Virus record (IMG/VR): IMGVR_UViG_3300044731_000425
Span: 1-63,326 of that record
Reading direction: 5' to 3' (one strand)
DNA from: a virus
DNA length: 63,326 nt
The translations under genes were made by a program, and so were the position numbers. Below, in pieces: positions 29,021-40,300 of the stretch (positions are counted from its first letter, which is position 1; each line of letters starts with the position of its first letter). The notes beneath the pieces were generated by a model. That model searched no databases and was not told where the DNA came from. It saw nothing but the letters and a program-made list of their open reading frames with translations.

Positions 29021-30859
29021 CTATGTTATTGTTAAATTAAATACACCTGTTTGACTGCTGTAACCCATACATTTTATATAATAATCTTGACCAGCTAAGC
29101 AACCGTACGAGAATAGCGCGGAACCTGCGCCACCTGAATCGTCGTCTTGAATTAGCAAAGTGCCCGTGTAATCATACATCAGCATAAAGTTATCTCCGAT
29201 TGCACCGGTCAAAGCAAATTGATACGTCTTCCCGACAGCTGGGGTGAATCTGTAAGTCACGTTCGAAGTGGCTACGGCAACAGCGCCTTGAGTCGTGCCT
29301 GTGGTCGTAATAGCTGTACAACTTCCACCATAAATCGATAACGCGTGCGCACCGCTGTTGGGCGGACTAAATGCCCTTGCCTTTATGAGATACGTGGTGT
29401 TAGCGGCTAAGGTGCCGGTCGCTTGCGAGTTATTAAGGTAAGCCGAATCATCATCACTAAATTGGATGGTCATACCACTACTATCATAAATTTCAACAAA
29501 AGGATCTACTGCAGATGTTAATACAAATGTATAACTTCCACTCGTGGTTGGGGTGAATGAATACCATGTTGGGAAGGCATTCCCAGTAGCACGTGCGGTA
29601 CGTGTTCCCGCTGTGATTACAGTGGCTGAGGGAGGCGTGGCTGACGCGATCGTTGTGAAAGTATCGGTCTCATTCATTCCTTTGTTAAAGCCACCCCCTG
29701 TACTGAATTGTGCCGCTACATCGACATAATATTTTGTGGAAGCAGCTAGGCCAGAAAATACGTGTGTTGAGCTTGCGCCGCTATAACTGGCGAGCGGTGT
29801 TCCCGTATTAGATAATGAAGGGAATAAATCAATGTAGTAAGTACCTATAGAATACGTCCCTGTATAGGTCAAAGAGACCGTGGCAGAACCTGAATTTATG
29901 CCACTGACTGATACATTTAGAGTACCTAGGACGTTCGTTGCGGTTGCAACGGCAGAACTGGTACCGACATCTGAATCGGGATAGTTGGCTGCTTTCGCTT
30001 TAACAAAAAGATAATATGTGCCCGGGGTCAAAGTATTAACGCTTGTAAATGTTGTGCTAGTCTGAGTAGTTGTTACACTATTAAACGTCACATCATAACT
30101 TGTAGCGTTTGTAACTGCACTCCATGTAAATGATACTTGATTGACTGAACCGGTGGCCGCCGTAAACGAAGGTGTAGAGAGTTTAGCATTTGTTACGATT
30201 ATATTACCAGATGTAGCAGCATCTGAGTTAGTGTAGTTTGCGGCCTTGGCCACAACACTCAAAGAGTAAGTCCCTGCGGCAACGCCCGATGCGATGTTAA
30301 ATGTAAGACCAGTTTGAGTTGTAGTATTGCCATTAAACGTCACATCATAACTTGTAGCATTAGAGACTGCAGTCCATGCGAAAGATACCGAGTTAACACC
30401 ACCAGCTACTACTGAATATAGCGGGGTCGCTAATTTAGGTGAGGTTACATTGACAGTGGTGGATACACCGGCATCTGAACTCGTGAAGCCAGTTGCTTTA
30501 GCCACTACAGATAAGGCATATAAACCGGCATTGACTCCACTTGTTCTAGCAAATGTCGTGCTTGTTTGATTTGTGGTAGTGCCGTTGAATGTAACATCAT
30601 AACTTGTGGCGCTAGTAATCGCATTCCATGTAAACGAAACAGTACCTGCGCCACCCGTAGCCGCCGTAAATGTAGGTGTCCCAAGTTTTACAACACTACT
30701 CTTTCCCCACCCATCAGACATAGAAATTGTCCCTGAAGTTCTTCCAAAGAGAGCCCTGACTGCTGTATCATTCATATTGATAGCTGTATTACTTGTAAGA
30801 CCTAACTCTATATTAACCTGTGATAATGAGATACTATTCGGAGAGACGGGTAATGTCAT
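29021..30859 (-). CDS. Virion adhesin with FN3-like repeats and PPC-like domains
   Basis: This 612-residue protein starts inside the end of the central fibre gene behind GAGGAG. Residues 1-55 (SLSQVNIELGLTSNTAI) resemble the attachment segments of phage tip proteins. Residues about 57-310 are three FN3-like repeats, each with S-F-T-W-x-A-x-x-x-A-T-S-Y-D-V-T-F-N. Another FN3 follows, then two PPC-type beta domains (about 415-610; FVEIYDSSG, FMLMYDYTG, SDDDS and DDDSGG acid turns). It probably binds host glycans at the tail tip. Confidence 0.75.
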   Translation of the reverse strand: MTLPVSPNSISLSQVNIELGLTSNTAINMNDTAVRALFGRTSGTISMSDGWGKSSVVKLGTPTFTAATGGAGTVSFTWNAITSATSYDVTFNGTTTNQTSTTFARTSGVNAGLYALSVVAKATGFTSSDAGVSTTVNVTSPKLATPLYSVVAGGVNSVSFAWTAVSNATSYDVTFNGNTTTQTGLTFNIASGVAAGTYSLSVVAKAANYTNSDAATSGNIIVTNAKLSTPSFTAATGSVNQVSFTWSAVTNATSYDVTFNSVTTTQTSTTFTSVNTLTPGTYYLFVKAKAANYPDSDVGTSSAVATATNVLGTLNVSVSGINSGSATVSLTYTGTYSIGTYYIDLFPSLSNTGTPLASYSGASSTHVFSGLAASTKYYVDVAAQFSTGGGFNKGMNETDTFTTIASATPPSATVITAGTRTARATGNAFPTWYSFTPTTSGSYTFVLTSAVDPFVEIYDSSGMTIQFSDDDSAYLNNSQATGTLAANTTYLIKARAFSPPNSGAHALSIYGGSCTAITTTGTTQGAVAVATSNVTYRFTPAVGKTYQFALTGAIGDNFMLMYDYTGTLLIQDDDSGGAGSALFSYGCLAGQDYYIKCMGYSSQTGVFNLTIT

Positions 30860-33800
30860 TACGTAGCTCCTCTATTTGCAATTGTTGCTCTTTTATAGCT
30901 TCAATTAATAATGGTATAATCTTCTGGTAATCTACACCAAGAAATCCATCATCTTTTTCATGAACAGCTTCCGGAATAACTTCCATTATTTCCTGAGCAA
31001 TTACACCTATATCATTTCGCTTGAATAGGTCTTGATTTTGCTTAGCGTAATAGTCATCATTCCAGGTGAAAGTATATCCATTTATTTTAGATAGTTTTTC
31101 AATGGGATTTGAAATTAATACAATATTATGTTTCAATCTTTTATCTGAACCATTGTATGCCGTTATATTCGCAGTAGCAGTTATATTTCCAGTTACATAT
31201 ACATTCCCAGAGGCTCTGAGCGCATATGAGGGGTCGCATATATAAACTGAAGTTCGAGTAGAGCCAGGTGACATATTAAACTGACTGGCAAAGTATCCTG
31301 CGTACTGAGCGGTATCCGCTCCACTGGTGCCGTAAGAAGCATGTGAACCTAAACTAACTTGGAAAGCATTATTTCCAGCCTCTGAACTGTAAGTTACGTT
31401 AAAAGCTCTACAAAACTCATTATTTAGATAATAACCTGTTTCGCCCATACGTATTAAAGTACTGCCGTTGACGTCCGGTTTCCCATTATGACCCCAAAAC
31501 ATCGTTTCCATACCTACACCCGCTCTATTTACGAAATCACTCGGGTGCCTTATCTTTGCTTGGTAAGCTATCCTAACAGGTTGTTCAGCAGACCCTGCTG
31601 GATTTGCGTATACAACTGTATAGTCGCCAATAACGCTATCTCCGGCGGAAAATAATAAGTTATTAGTATTTGAATACGTTCTAAACTCATGACTAGTTCT
31701 ATCTTCATTAATAGTTAACCGTTCTCCCGTTCCAGATGTAGATTTTAACTCTCCTGTAAATGTTGTTATGGCCTCTAGGCTGCCAACTTTAAATAAACTA
31801 AGATAAGGTACACCCCACACTGTATTTTGGTAGTCTCCATTTGGCTGATATATCGCATCAGTCTGCCATTGCTTCTCCCCAGTAGCTACAGTATAAGGTG
31901 TTTCTGACCAAGTTATAATATTCCAAAACAAATCGTAGGCTATTGCTGGCAATGCGCCATCTGTAGACGCCATAGGTGTTTGAGGCTCATAACCAGTATA
32001 TAGTTGTTTGTAGTATAACCTTTTTGCAGTTTTACCTGATGGACCTGGAACTGTAGAAGGACTACCATCGATACCATCTTTCATACTGACTACAGGTGTT
32101 GTCCATCCTGTAACTGCAATATTACCTACATAGCCTGCACGCGCAGATACAACCGCCCTTGAGGTATAAACTGGGGTAGTTCCTGCGGGTATTGCGTAAC
32201 TCCATGTCGCTCCCGTCGAAGTTGGCATGGTCACCAGAGTATTCCCACTACTAAAACTGTATAAACCTCCGGAAGGAGTAGTAGATGGCGCCCCTCTTGT
32301 ATAAATGGTAATTTCCGCAATACTTGATCCTTCAATCTTAATTGGAGTATTCCATGTAAAACTACTCGCGCCTAATAGTTTATAGCCAACGGATGACCAC
32401 ATCGGCTCTGTGCTATCAGGCACTAGATCGACATTAGAATACCAATTAGCCGGTGCGCCTACAACAGAGGGCGCTGCTGCACTTCGTCTAAAAATAATAT
32501 CTACTGAATCGCCTGTATCGCCTTTTATAGATAAGCCTTGATCTCCTTTCTCGCCTTTAATTTTAGAAGGGGTAGACCATGTACCATATGATAATACAAC
32601 TCCTGTGGCACTTAAAGTATTCACTTGCTGGCTCATCCAAATTGTCGTTGTATCAGGAATAGGCCCCCACCCTGTGGCAGTCTGCGTAGATGATGCTGGA
32701 AGCGTTGGAGCATTTGTAGCAGAACTATAAGTAAAGCGTATAGTACCACTAGTGCCATCTTTTGAGATTGCAACAGGAAATGACCATACAGCTGAATGCG
32801 GAGGTAAGCCATCACTAGTGAAGATTCTGGTTGCCATATATAATTGATCGGTACCAGCAGGCACCCCATCCGACCAACCTGTAGCAGCTGGACTGCTAAA
32901 TGTACCACCTGCAGGTCTATCAACCAATGGGGTTGCACTTCGGTTGAAGCATATCCCATTAACTTGGCCTTGCCCTACTGCACCTGGAGAACCATTCTCT
33001 CCTCTTATCTTAACAATTGATACTGTTGCTTCACCATTTGCTGTGACGGTGGTTCGCATGTATTGATCTAATGGTACACCAATTGGATGCCAGTTTGTAG
33101 AACCGTCTACACTAAACTCTAGTTTTGTATCTGATGTAGAGACCAATTCAGTAGGTGTTTTCCATACTAGCGCTTGAGGTGATTCTCCATCACTTGTAAA
33201 TAAACGACTACTCATCCATACTGTCAGGTTGGTGCCATTGTCTTCCGGTATGCCATCAGACCAGCCGGAAGGTACAGGTAGTAAGAAAGAGCCGTCTGTT
33301 GGTGTATCAGGTTTTAAAATACTACGTTTAAATATAGTACTGGTAAATGAAGTTGTTTTTAATTGAGTGAACGGAATTGTTAATGAATCGCTCATTATTG
33401 AAAATGTCGTCGCGTCTACAACTTTTACACTCGTAGCCATTGAAGCATTCGTAGTTGATACTGTAATCGAGTTGCTCGTATCTGTCTGCACAACGCCAGC
33501 TATTGTCCACTGGTGAGTCGCCGATGCGTAAGGAGTGCTAAAAGTTATTGTTGTAGGTACCAATACTCCGATTTCACTGCGTTCTATTTTAGAAACACTA
33601 GCCGTTATCATTTTTGTATTAAATGTATTTAAATTTAATACTAGATCACTTTCAACAAGATCAGAATACGTCCCGTCAGCTCTATAACCCCTAACTGCAA
33701 AAACAGTACTAATGTATGGAATAATTTGGTTAATGCTATATGTTGTCGCTTTAATGTCTGATGCGAGTAATACAAAAGTGGCCACACCCTGTGTTTCGTA

Positions 33801-36068
33801 TCTAGCATAATATAAGTCATAACTCACTGTTAATGAATCATTTGTAGTCCATTTTACTTCGCCCAGTGCAGTACTTTTTGGATCATAATAAGGCGTATAA
33901 ACAGGCTTAGAAGGGGTAGGTACAACAGTGCTCGTTACAGGGACACTGACAGTAGGCGCTAAAAATTCAGTAATATCTGAATTTAAGACAGGCGCATATA
34001 CAGCAGATACTTTACATATATTATTAATATCAATTTCAACTTGTAAAATTCTTAGCCTAGTCGGAACTGAATTAGTTATTGTTTTACTTGTAAGCGTTAC
34101 AATATCTCCAGGCTCTAATAGCTTATTAGTTATAATATAACTAAAAGATATTGCATAAGTGTCTCTACTTTTCTCAACAGTGTACTTAGCTAATAACGCT
34201 GCATGGTAGTAGTCAGTTATACCTGAAGCCGATATTTCATTTGAAGATAGTATATAACCGTCTTGCGAAAGGAGTGTATTGTATTTCCCTGAGTCACTCG
34301 GCACTGCAATGAAATCGGTATAAGTTTCATCTGCACTGTTCCAAATCTGGGCACCGCTCGTAGCTTGTGATAACGTACCTGCCATGCCAAATAAAGCAGC
34401 ACCCGTACATTCGACTGTTATGGAATATCTGCCTGCGGTCAAAGCCTTCACGCTACTTGTATACAACCCATTTGAAGCGTATCCATCGACAATCATGACA
34501 CTGGTTTCGAGATTCACCATCCTTACACGGTGATTGGAGTCTCCAGATGCAATTCTCAATCTATAATCATCAGCCAACGCTGTAGGTATATAAATCTTGT
34601 AAACAAATGTAAACCCAGCGGATTCGCCAGACCATACGGCATAATTGTTTAAAAGAGTTGGCCCTACGTTTGCACCATTATTTTCCTCACCCCAGTTAGT
34701 GCGGGTGGATCGACTGTATCTAAAAGGTCCAACACCTCTATAGGGCGCTGAATCGGTAATTTTAGGTGGCCATGATACTTTCTCTTCTACAAATTCTGCT
34801 GATTCATTTTTAAAAGTGACTGTACAATAGTTATATTTAGAAGATGACGGTGGAAAGGATTTAAGCACTTCTTGTGATAGCACTAAATCGCTATCTGTTA
34901 TTGTGACACCTGTAGGATTATCTAAGAGTAGTTTATATTTACCCCCAGACCAGACTAAAGAAGCTTCCGGCATAGATAGCAAAATAGACTTTACATTTTC
35001 TGAAATAGATTTAGAAGTATCTAGTACAATATTACATTCATACTTACGTAAGGGTTCTGTAACTGACGGTGCCGCATTATAAGGAGCAACTAAAGTATTA
35101 CCTAGTTGAGTAGGGTTGTAAAATTTGCCACTTCTTGCAGACATGACTTTCATATCAGCATTTGCAATGACTTGATCACAAACAGCTGCAGTCTCTCTAA
35201 ATGAATTCAAATCTAACATAGATTCTGTTATTCTCAAAGAATCGTCCAAGCTGCCACAATCTAGCAAATAATCCAATAGCACCCAAGCTGGGTTATTAGA
35301 ATACACCCTAGTAGGCAAAATTGCTGTATTGCCCGGGTTCAATGTTGTTCTTATTTTTCGACCTTCGATAAGAAACTTAACCTTTGGAACGGAAGTGAAC
35401 TGTGGATTCATTGCATTCAATTTAAACGCACAAGAAGCATACGCAATATTAGTAAATGCTGCTGCCTTACGTCTAGGTTGATTTGCAGTCATGACTGCGT
35501 CTGTCCCGCCATTTGTATGTATATCAATCCTAAGAGCAGACTGATTAGAATGTTTGCTATCCCATTTACTTCTTGCGCTACCTCCTAAGTCGGGAGATGA
35601 GATGTATTTATCATCAACAAGACATTCTACAACACGGTTGATATCACCCCTTGCGATAGTATACTGTGCATATAGTAAATCTGATACTGCATCAGTTGGA
35701 TATGTAGTGTCTAATTTAAGTGCCGATTGTGCAGGCACTATTAGAGATGATGTGATTGTTTTTGTAGCATCTGTTGGATCTATAGTTACGACAGATAACG
35801 AAGATGCTGGAATGGCAGACGGACCAGCTTGAAAAGTTTGTTGACTATTAACTGTGACACCTGTCATTGTAAATTTCTTTGTAGTGTCTGCATATACTAA
35901 TGTCCCTTCGACAAGACCTCTACCATATACTAAAGGTAAGTATCCTGTTACCATCTTAGCTTCAGGTGTTATACCAGTTGTCTTTTCAGGCGGCTCAGGC
36001 TTAGTCCATTCTTCATAGATTGCCCAAAGTATAAGACCTGTTTTAACAATATCAGAAAATGTTATCAT
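30834..36068 (-). CDS. Central tail fibre / tip protein with S74 chaperone domain
   Basis: This 1744-residue protein begins with a J-like tip segment (YLPLVYGRGLVEGTLVYADT) and baseplate-hub-like domains. It then has FN3-like and repeated G-W-S-D-G-x-P adhesin repeats (about 950-1250) and two short collagen-like stretches (GENGSPGAVG, KGEKGDQG). The end is a peptidase S74 domain: SDKRLKHNI (catalytic Ser and Lys), IGVIAQEI, then a coiled coil. The S74 domain trimerises the fibre and usually cuts itself off. Confidence 0.85.
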   Translation of the reverse strand: MITFSDIVKTGLILWAIYEEWTKPEPPEKTTGITPEAKMVTGYLPLVYGRGLVEGTLVYADTTKKFTMTGVTVNSQQTFQAGPSAIPASSLSVVTIDPTDATKTITSSLIVPAQSALKLDTTYPTDAVSDLLYAQYTIARGDINRVVECLVDDKYISSPDLGGSARSKWDSKHSNQSALRIDIHTNGGTDAVMTANQPRRKAAAFTNIAYASCAFKLNAMNPQFTSVPKVKFLIEGRKIRTTLNPGNTAILPTRVYSNNPAWVLLDYLLDCGSLDDSLRITESMLDLNSFRETAAVCDQVIANADMKVMSARSGKFYNPTQLGNTLVAPYNAAPSVTEPLRKYECNIVLDTSKSISENVKSILLSMPEASLVWSGGKYKLLLDNPTGVTITDSDLVLSQEVLKSFPPSSSKYNYCTVTFKNESAEFVEEKVSWPPKITDSAPYRGVGPFRYSRSTRTNWGEENNGANVGPTLLNNYAVWSGESAGFTFVYKIYIPTALADDYRLRIASGDSNHRVRMVNLETSVMIVDGYASNGLYTSSVKALTAGRYSITVECTGAALFGMAGTLSQATSGAQIWNSADETYTDFIAVPSDSGKYNTLLSQDGYILSSNEISASGITDYYHAALLAKYTVEKSRDTYAISFSYIITNKLLEPGDIVTLTSKTITNSVPTRLRILQVEIDINNICKVSAVYAPVLNSDITEFLAPTVSVPVTSTVVPTPSKPVYTPYYDPKSTALGEVKWTTNDSLTVSYDLYYARYETQGVATFVLLASDIKATTYSINQIIPYISTVFAVRGYRADGTYSDLVESDLVLNLNTFNTKMITASVSKIERSEIGVLVPTTITFSTPYASATHQWTIAGVVQTDTSNSITVSTTNASMATSVKVVDATTFSIMSDSLTIPFTQLKTTSFTSTIFKRSILKPDTPTDGSFLLPVPSGWSDGIPEDNGTNLTVWMSSRLFTSDGESPQALVWKTPTELVSTSDTKLEFSVDGSTNWHPIGVPLDQYMRTTVTANGEATVSIVKIRGENGSPGAVGQGQVNGICFNRSATPLVDRPAGGTFSSPAATGWSDGVPAGTDQLYMATRIFTSDGLPPHSAVWSFPVAISKDGTSGTIRFTYSSATNAPTLPASSTQTATGWGPIPDTTTIWMSQQVNTLSATGVVLSYGTWSTPSKIKGEKGDQGLSIKGDTGDSVDIIFRRSAAAPSVVGAPANWYSNVDLVPDSTEPMWSSVGYKLLGASSFTWNTPIKIEGSSIAEITIYTRGAPSTTPSGGLYSFSSGNTLVTMPTSTGATWSYAIPAGTTPVYTSRAVVSARAGYVGNIAVTGWTTPVVSMKDGIDGSPSTVPGPSGKTAKRLYYKQLYTGYEPQTPMASTDGALPAIAYDLFWNIITWSETPYTVATGEKQWQTDAIYQPNGDYQNTVWGVPYLSLFKVGSLEAITTFTGELKSTSGTGERLTINEDRTSHEFRTYSNTNNLLFSAGDSVIGDYTVVYANPAGSAEQPVRIAYQAKIRHPSDFVNRAGVGMETMFWGHNGKPDVNGSTLIRMGETGYYLNNEFCRAFNVTYSSEAGNNAFQVSLGSHASYGTSGADTAQYAGYFASQFNMSPGSTRTSVYICDPSYALRASGNVYVTGNITATANITAYNGSDKRLKHNIVLISNPIEKLSKINGYTFTWNDDYYAKQNQDLFKRNDIGVIAQEIMEVIPEAVHEKDDGFLGVDYQKIIPLLIEAIKEQQLQIEELRNDITRLSE

Positions 36069-36565
36069 TATTTCTTACCCCATTGAAGCATTAGTTTAGA
36101 AACATCATCTTGCGATCTTTCAAAGCAAGTGTCGCCTACTGCAGGTGGATAGTCCTTGCTAATGTGCCATCCCGCAACTGAATCAAGGACATACATAGGA
36201 CTTGCGCATGTGAGTTTAATTAAGGATTCTCCAATAGCATCTGTTTTCAAATAGGAATCAATTCCTGAGATAACACCTTTATATGCAATTACAATTGTTA
36301 CATCACTATCAGTGACATATACATTTTTAACAGTTACCGGCATTCCATTTGAGAAACTGCTTAAAGAAGAGTTAGCTAACTCTATCCCGTATGTAACCTG
36401 TTTTATATCTGAAACAACTATAGGTGATACAGAAACTAGTCGAGAATCAGCAAGGTAAACAACACCCTCTACCGTCTCATTTTTATAACTAGAAGTCGTA
36501 TTTATACTTCCTATGGTTGCAATAACGAACATATCTTTTAATGTTCCTGTCGCAAAATTTCTCAT
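36068..36565 (-). CDS. Tail hub-associated protein
   Basis: This 165-residue beta-rich protein lies between distal tail protein and central fibre, joined by overlaps on both sides. Its C-terminal SPMYVLDS...PAVGDTCFERSQDD...WGKK resembles the end of hub/tip adapter proteins of lambda- and Xp10-like tails. Two Cys (in LTCAS and DTCFE) are the only ones in that segment. A hub role is inferred from position. Confidence 0.55.
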   Translation of the reverse strand: MRNFATGTLKDMFVIATIGSINTTSSYKNETVEGVVYLADSRLVSVSPIVVSDIKQVTYGIELANSSLSSFSNGMPVTVKNVYVTDSDVTIVIAYKGVISGIDSYLKTDAIGESLIKLTCASPMYVLDSVAGWHISKDYPPAVGDTCFERSQDDVSKLMLQWGKK

Positions 36566-37368
36566 AACGCCTCTATCAATTTAACTTGGCCTGTGGTCAT
36601 CATAATACCATCGCTGTACACCATGCCTGAGATAACATCTGTATCGTACTTGGCATTCATTTCTACTTCTGTATATTTTACAGCCGTTGTAGTAGTTATT
36701 GGCAATCGTAACTCTGGAAATATTACCAAAGAAGTCGTATGGCTAACCACCATATAAACCTTTGGATCAATACCGAAAGTTATAAAGAGACCTACTGGCA
36801 ATTTTTTATTAGTATTAGAAACAATTGGTAGACTAGTTACACCAGCAAGCGCTGCGCCAACTGTCAATTCCGTTTCTGAGTCAATAAAATAAGACTTAGG
36901 TTCACTATGTCCAGGATTCCCAGGAATTAAAGTTGTAACAGTTAATGTCTTTGCTACTGCATCTGTAGATGTTATTATTCCAACACCAATTATACTTTTA
37001 TTAAGGACACTTACATAATTAAAATTAGATGGGGTTACTACTGTAAACACATTACCATTTTCTTTATTTAGTGTTGCTGTTATTTCTAATGGTTTTTCTA
37101 TTTGTAATTGTGCCCCATAATTCTGAGGCATTTTAATTTTAAAACTTTCGGATGACCCTTTAGTTACTAGATGTGCAAATAAATCGTTAGCAGTACCAAC
37201 GAGGGGTTCAAGATTTGCATCTATCTCCCAACGTTGGACATTACGTTTTACCGAAACTCTAGATAATGAAAGGGTATCCGAACTAAATACTGGTTGATTA
37301 CTTTTAACTGTTAATGGTGCAATAAATTTAGCAATCAATGCAGTACCGTTCAGGATACCGTATGACAT
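36562..37368 (-). CDS. Distal tail-like protein
   Basis: The start at 37368 directly follows the tape-measure stop (TAATATG), giving 268 residues. The N-terminal SVKRNVQRWEIDANLEPL is typical of distal tail proteins; the rest is beta sandwich. It should form the ring joining tail tube and tip. Confidence 0.65.
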   Translation of the reverse strand: MSYGILNGTALIAKFIAPLTVKSNQPVFSSDTLSLSRVSVKRNVQRWEIDANLEPLVGTANDLFAHLVTKGSSESFKIKMPQNYGAQLQIEKPLEITATLNKENGNVFTVVTPSNFNYVSVLNKSIIGVGIITSTDAVAKTLTVTTLIPGNPGHSEPKSYFIDSETELTVGAALAGVTSLPIVSNTNKKLPVGLFITFGIDPKVYMVVSHTTSLVIFPELRLPITTTTAVKYTEVEMNAKYDTDVISGMVYSDGIMMTTGQVKLIEAL

Positions 37369-37369
37369 A

Positions 37370-40300
37370 TTAACCTCTATAATTACGCTCACGATTGTAC
37401 TGATTCACACCAGCCGCGATTTGCGGTAGCATTTGTGAAATCTCAGCACGTGTTTGGCGAGAAATATCGCCTGTTATATTCATATTAATAACACTATTAT
37501 TAGTAATAGTATTTGTCGTACTATTAGCTTTTGATGCAGTTGGTACGGCCATAATAGGAGAAGCTGCAGATGAAATAGTTGCACCTGAATTAATAGCTTC
37601 AAGTAATTGTCTATTTCTTGCAGTCGATGCTGCATTAATTACAAACTCACCGTTAGATAACATTGTAGGAATAGAATCAGAAGTTCCTGTTCCCGGCCCT
37701 TTAACTAAACCGCCTGTAGCCATGCCCATAACTGAGCTGAATAACCATCCAGTTAACAAACTTGTTACTGTCTGTTGAGCAGCTGGAGTAACAATAGATG
37801 CGATGGTTCCAACAGGGTCATTGGTAAATGCTGAGAATATTGCCTCAACCATTGGAGTGATATCTGTCATTTGGTTATCACTAAATCCAAAATCATTTTT
37901 CCATCCAGCATCCCAGTTAGATGATAACCCCTGTCCTTGCGAATCCTTAGCAAGAGTAATTAGTGGATTTTCATCTGCTTCCCAATCTTTTAATAACTTA
38001 CCAGAACCTATAGACAACATTGGAACTTTAGTAATAGGATCATTTCCAAAATTAAATAACGAAGGTGTTACTGGTTTAGAAATAGCTAATGGTTTGTAAC
38101 CTTTGAAAGTTTCATAATCATCATGTTGTTCTGCTGTTAAAATTTCAGGCTTATCAGATAATCCTACCCAGCTTAACATACGATCCCAAATACCGAATTC
38201 AGGATTAGGGTATGTAGATTGGTCTAATACTTCTACGCCTGATAGCATTGGTGCTATCATATCCTTGCCCCAGTCGCTTACTAACTTGCCATTTAAGGAT
38301 TTTGCAAGACTTGAAAAATCAATATTCTCTAATAACGCACTTGTTGTAGTACTATCTAGTACATTATCTGGCGCTAAATCATCAATGATCTTATTTGATA
38401 CCACAGGGTCTGAAAATACTTTTGGATAAAATTTTGATAATACATCTTTAGATGGAGAAGTTAAGAAGTTCAATACAGGCGGAACATCTGCATTAGCGCC
38501 TGCATTTGGAATGATCCAATTCAAAGCTTTGTCAAACATCGAAGGAGGTGCTAATTTATTAAAATCTTGACCATTTTGTTGTAATACCCATTCAGCACCA
38601 AGTCTCTGAGCTTCTGTCATAGGCTTCCCAGATCTAACATACTGCATAAGATTATTTAATTGGCTTTGAGCCATCTTTGCGTCAAAATCTGATAAACCAA
38701 TTTTAGAATCATTTGGAAAATATCCAGTATTTAAAGGCTGGTTAGTAAGATTCTTTAGAGTAAACTGCTTCCCAATTGAACTACTAAAATCGCCGGCTAG
38801 CTCATCTACGCCAAAAGGAAAACTGTTAACAGGAATATTAGGCAATGCTGCCATTACATCCGGAATACTGTTGACAGCGATAGATTGAGCATACCCATCT
38901 GCAGTTAAACTTTTATAATAGTCTTGCATTGTAATTGCAACATCAACACCTGACTTATAAATCTTACTTGCAAGATCTGCTATTAGTTGACTGCCATCTG
39001 TACCAAACTTTTTAATACCAGCAGGAGTTAAATTCTTAGTGATTGTATCCATTATACTGGTATTTGGCTTATTAGTACCAAATTTTGATAAATCAATTTT
39101 GACAGCTTTTGAGTAATCTACTAAATCTGATGTTTTAGGTTGCATCCAATCACTGACTTTAGATTTTCCAGTAGCTACATTTGAAATCAATTTAGCTGTT
39201 AAACGGTTGGTGGTGTCTTCTGATACCTTTATTTTTGGTAATTCCCACTTGCCTGCTTTATTCAACTCTAACATAGGCTTATCTGTAGGAATTCTCTCTG
39301 TTACGAGATCACCTGCAGCACTAGTAAGGCCTAAGACAGTCTCACGCATCTTTGTACCATTTGCTACAGCTTCTTCAGTGTAATTGTACATTCCACTGTT
39401 TTTCTCTAATGCCCAACTACCTGTACCTAGTTGGCCGTCTTTAAGCAAACTGGCCATAACATTAGAAGGAATTTGGAACCCATTTAAGCCTACAGCACTT
39501 TTAGTAGATCCCGCAACAACTTTACTTAGAATATTAGAATCGACTAATCCTTGGTGAATTGCTTTGATATCATCATCTGAATATGGAGATCCATCTGCTT
39601 TCAAAGGTAACTCAAAAGCTTTTTCTGTAGCTTCTAATATTTTTTGAACTTGAGCGTTAGGCTTAGGTTGTACTGCTGTGCCTAAATAATTATTAGAAGC
39701 GTCAGGATGGTATGTATTGATTAAATCTAAAGCCTTTTGTCCGAAATAATCTTCCCAATAGTTTATAGAAGAATGACCAGATACACTTGAAGTTTTTGCA
39801 AGTTCTTTTTCATAATGAGTTGAACCTTTGGTGTTTTGCCAGAAAACTGCTGCATCTGCTAACGGATTTTCACTTTTTGCTAATAATTCAGAATATTGCT
39901 TATTTTGTAATCCTATTTTAGCTAATGCAGTGGCATTATTCATACCAGCTGGCCATACATATCCATCAATGCTGTCATTCAAATTGAATAATGATGATGC
40001 ACCTGTTCCTGCAAAAATGCCTAATGTACCTAAATTTGGTTTAAACTTTTTAAGCGTATTTTGGGATTCTTCATTATACGCACTTATCACAGGAAAGGAA
40101 GCTTCTCTGACAGCATCCATTTGTGCAACTGTTGTGTTATCAAAGAATTGTGTATTCCCTAAATAGCCTGAATTTTCAATTAACTTATTTACTTCTGATT
40201 GAGTTCTCCAAGGTCCTAAAGAACCTTTGGCAGGTTCAAAAGCTTTAGTTTTAGGATTTTGATTGAATACACGCAGTAAACCTTTACCTGTTTGCTTATC

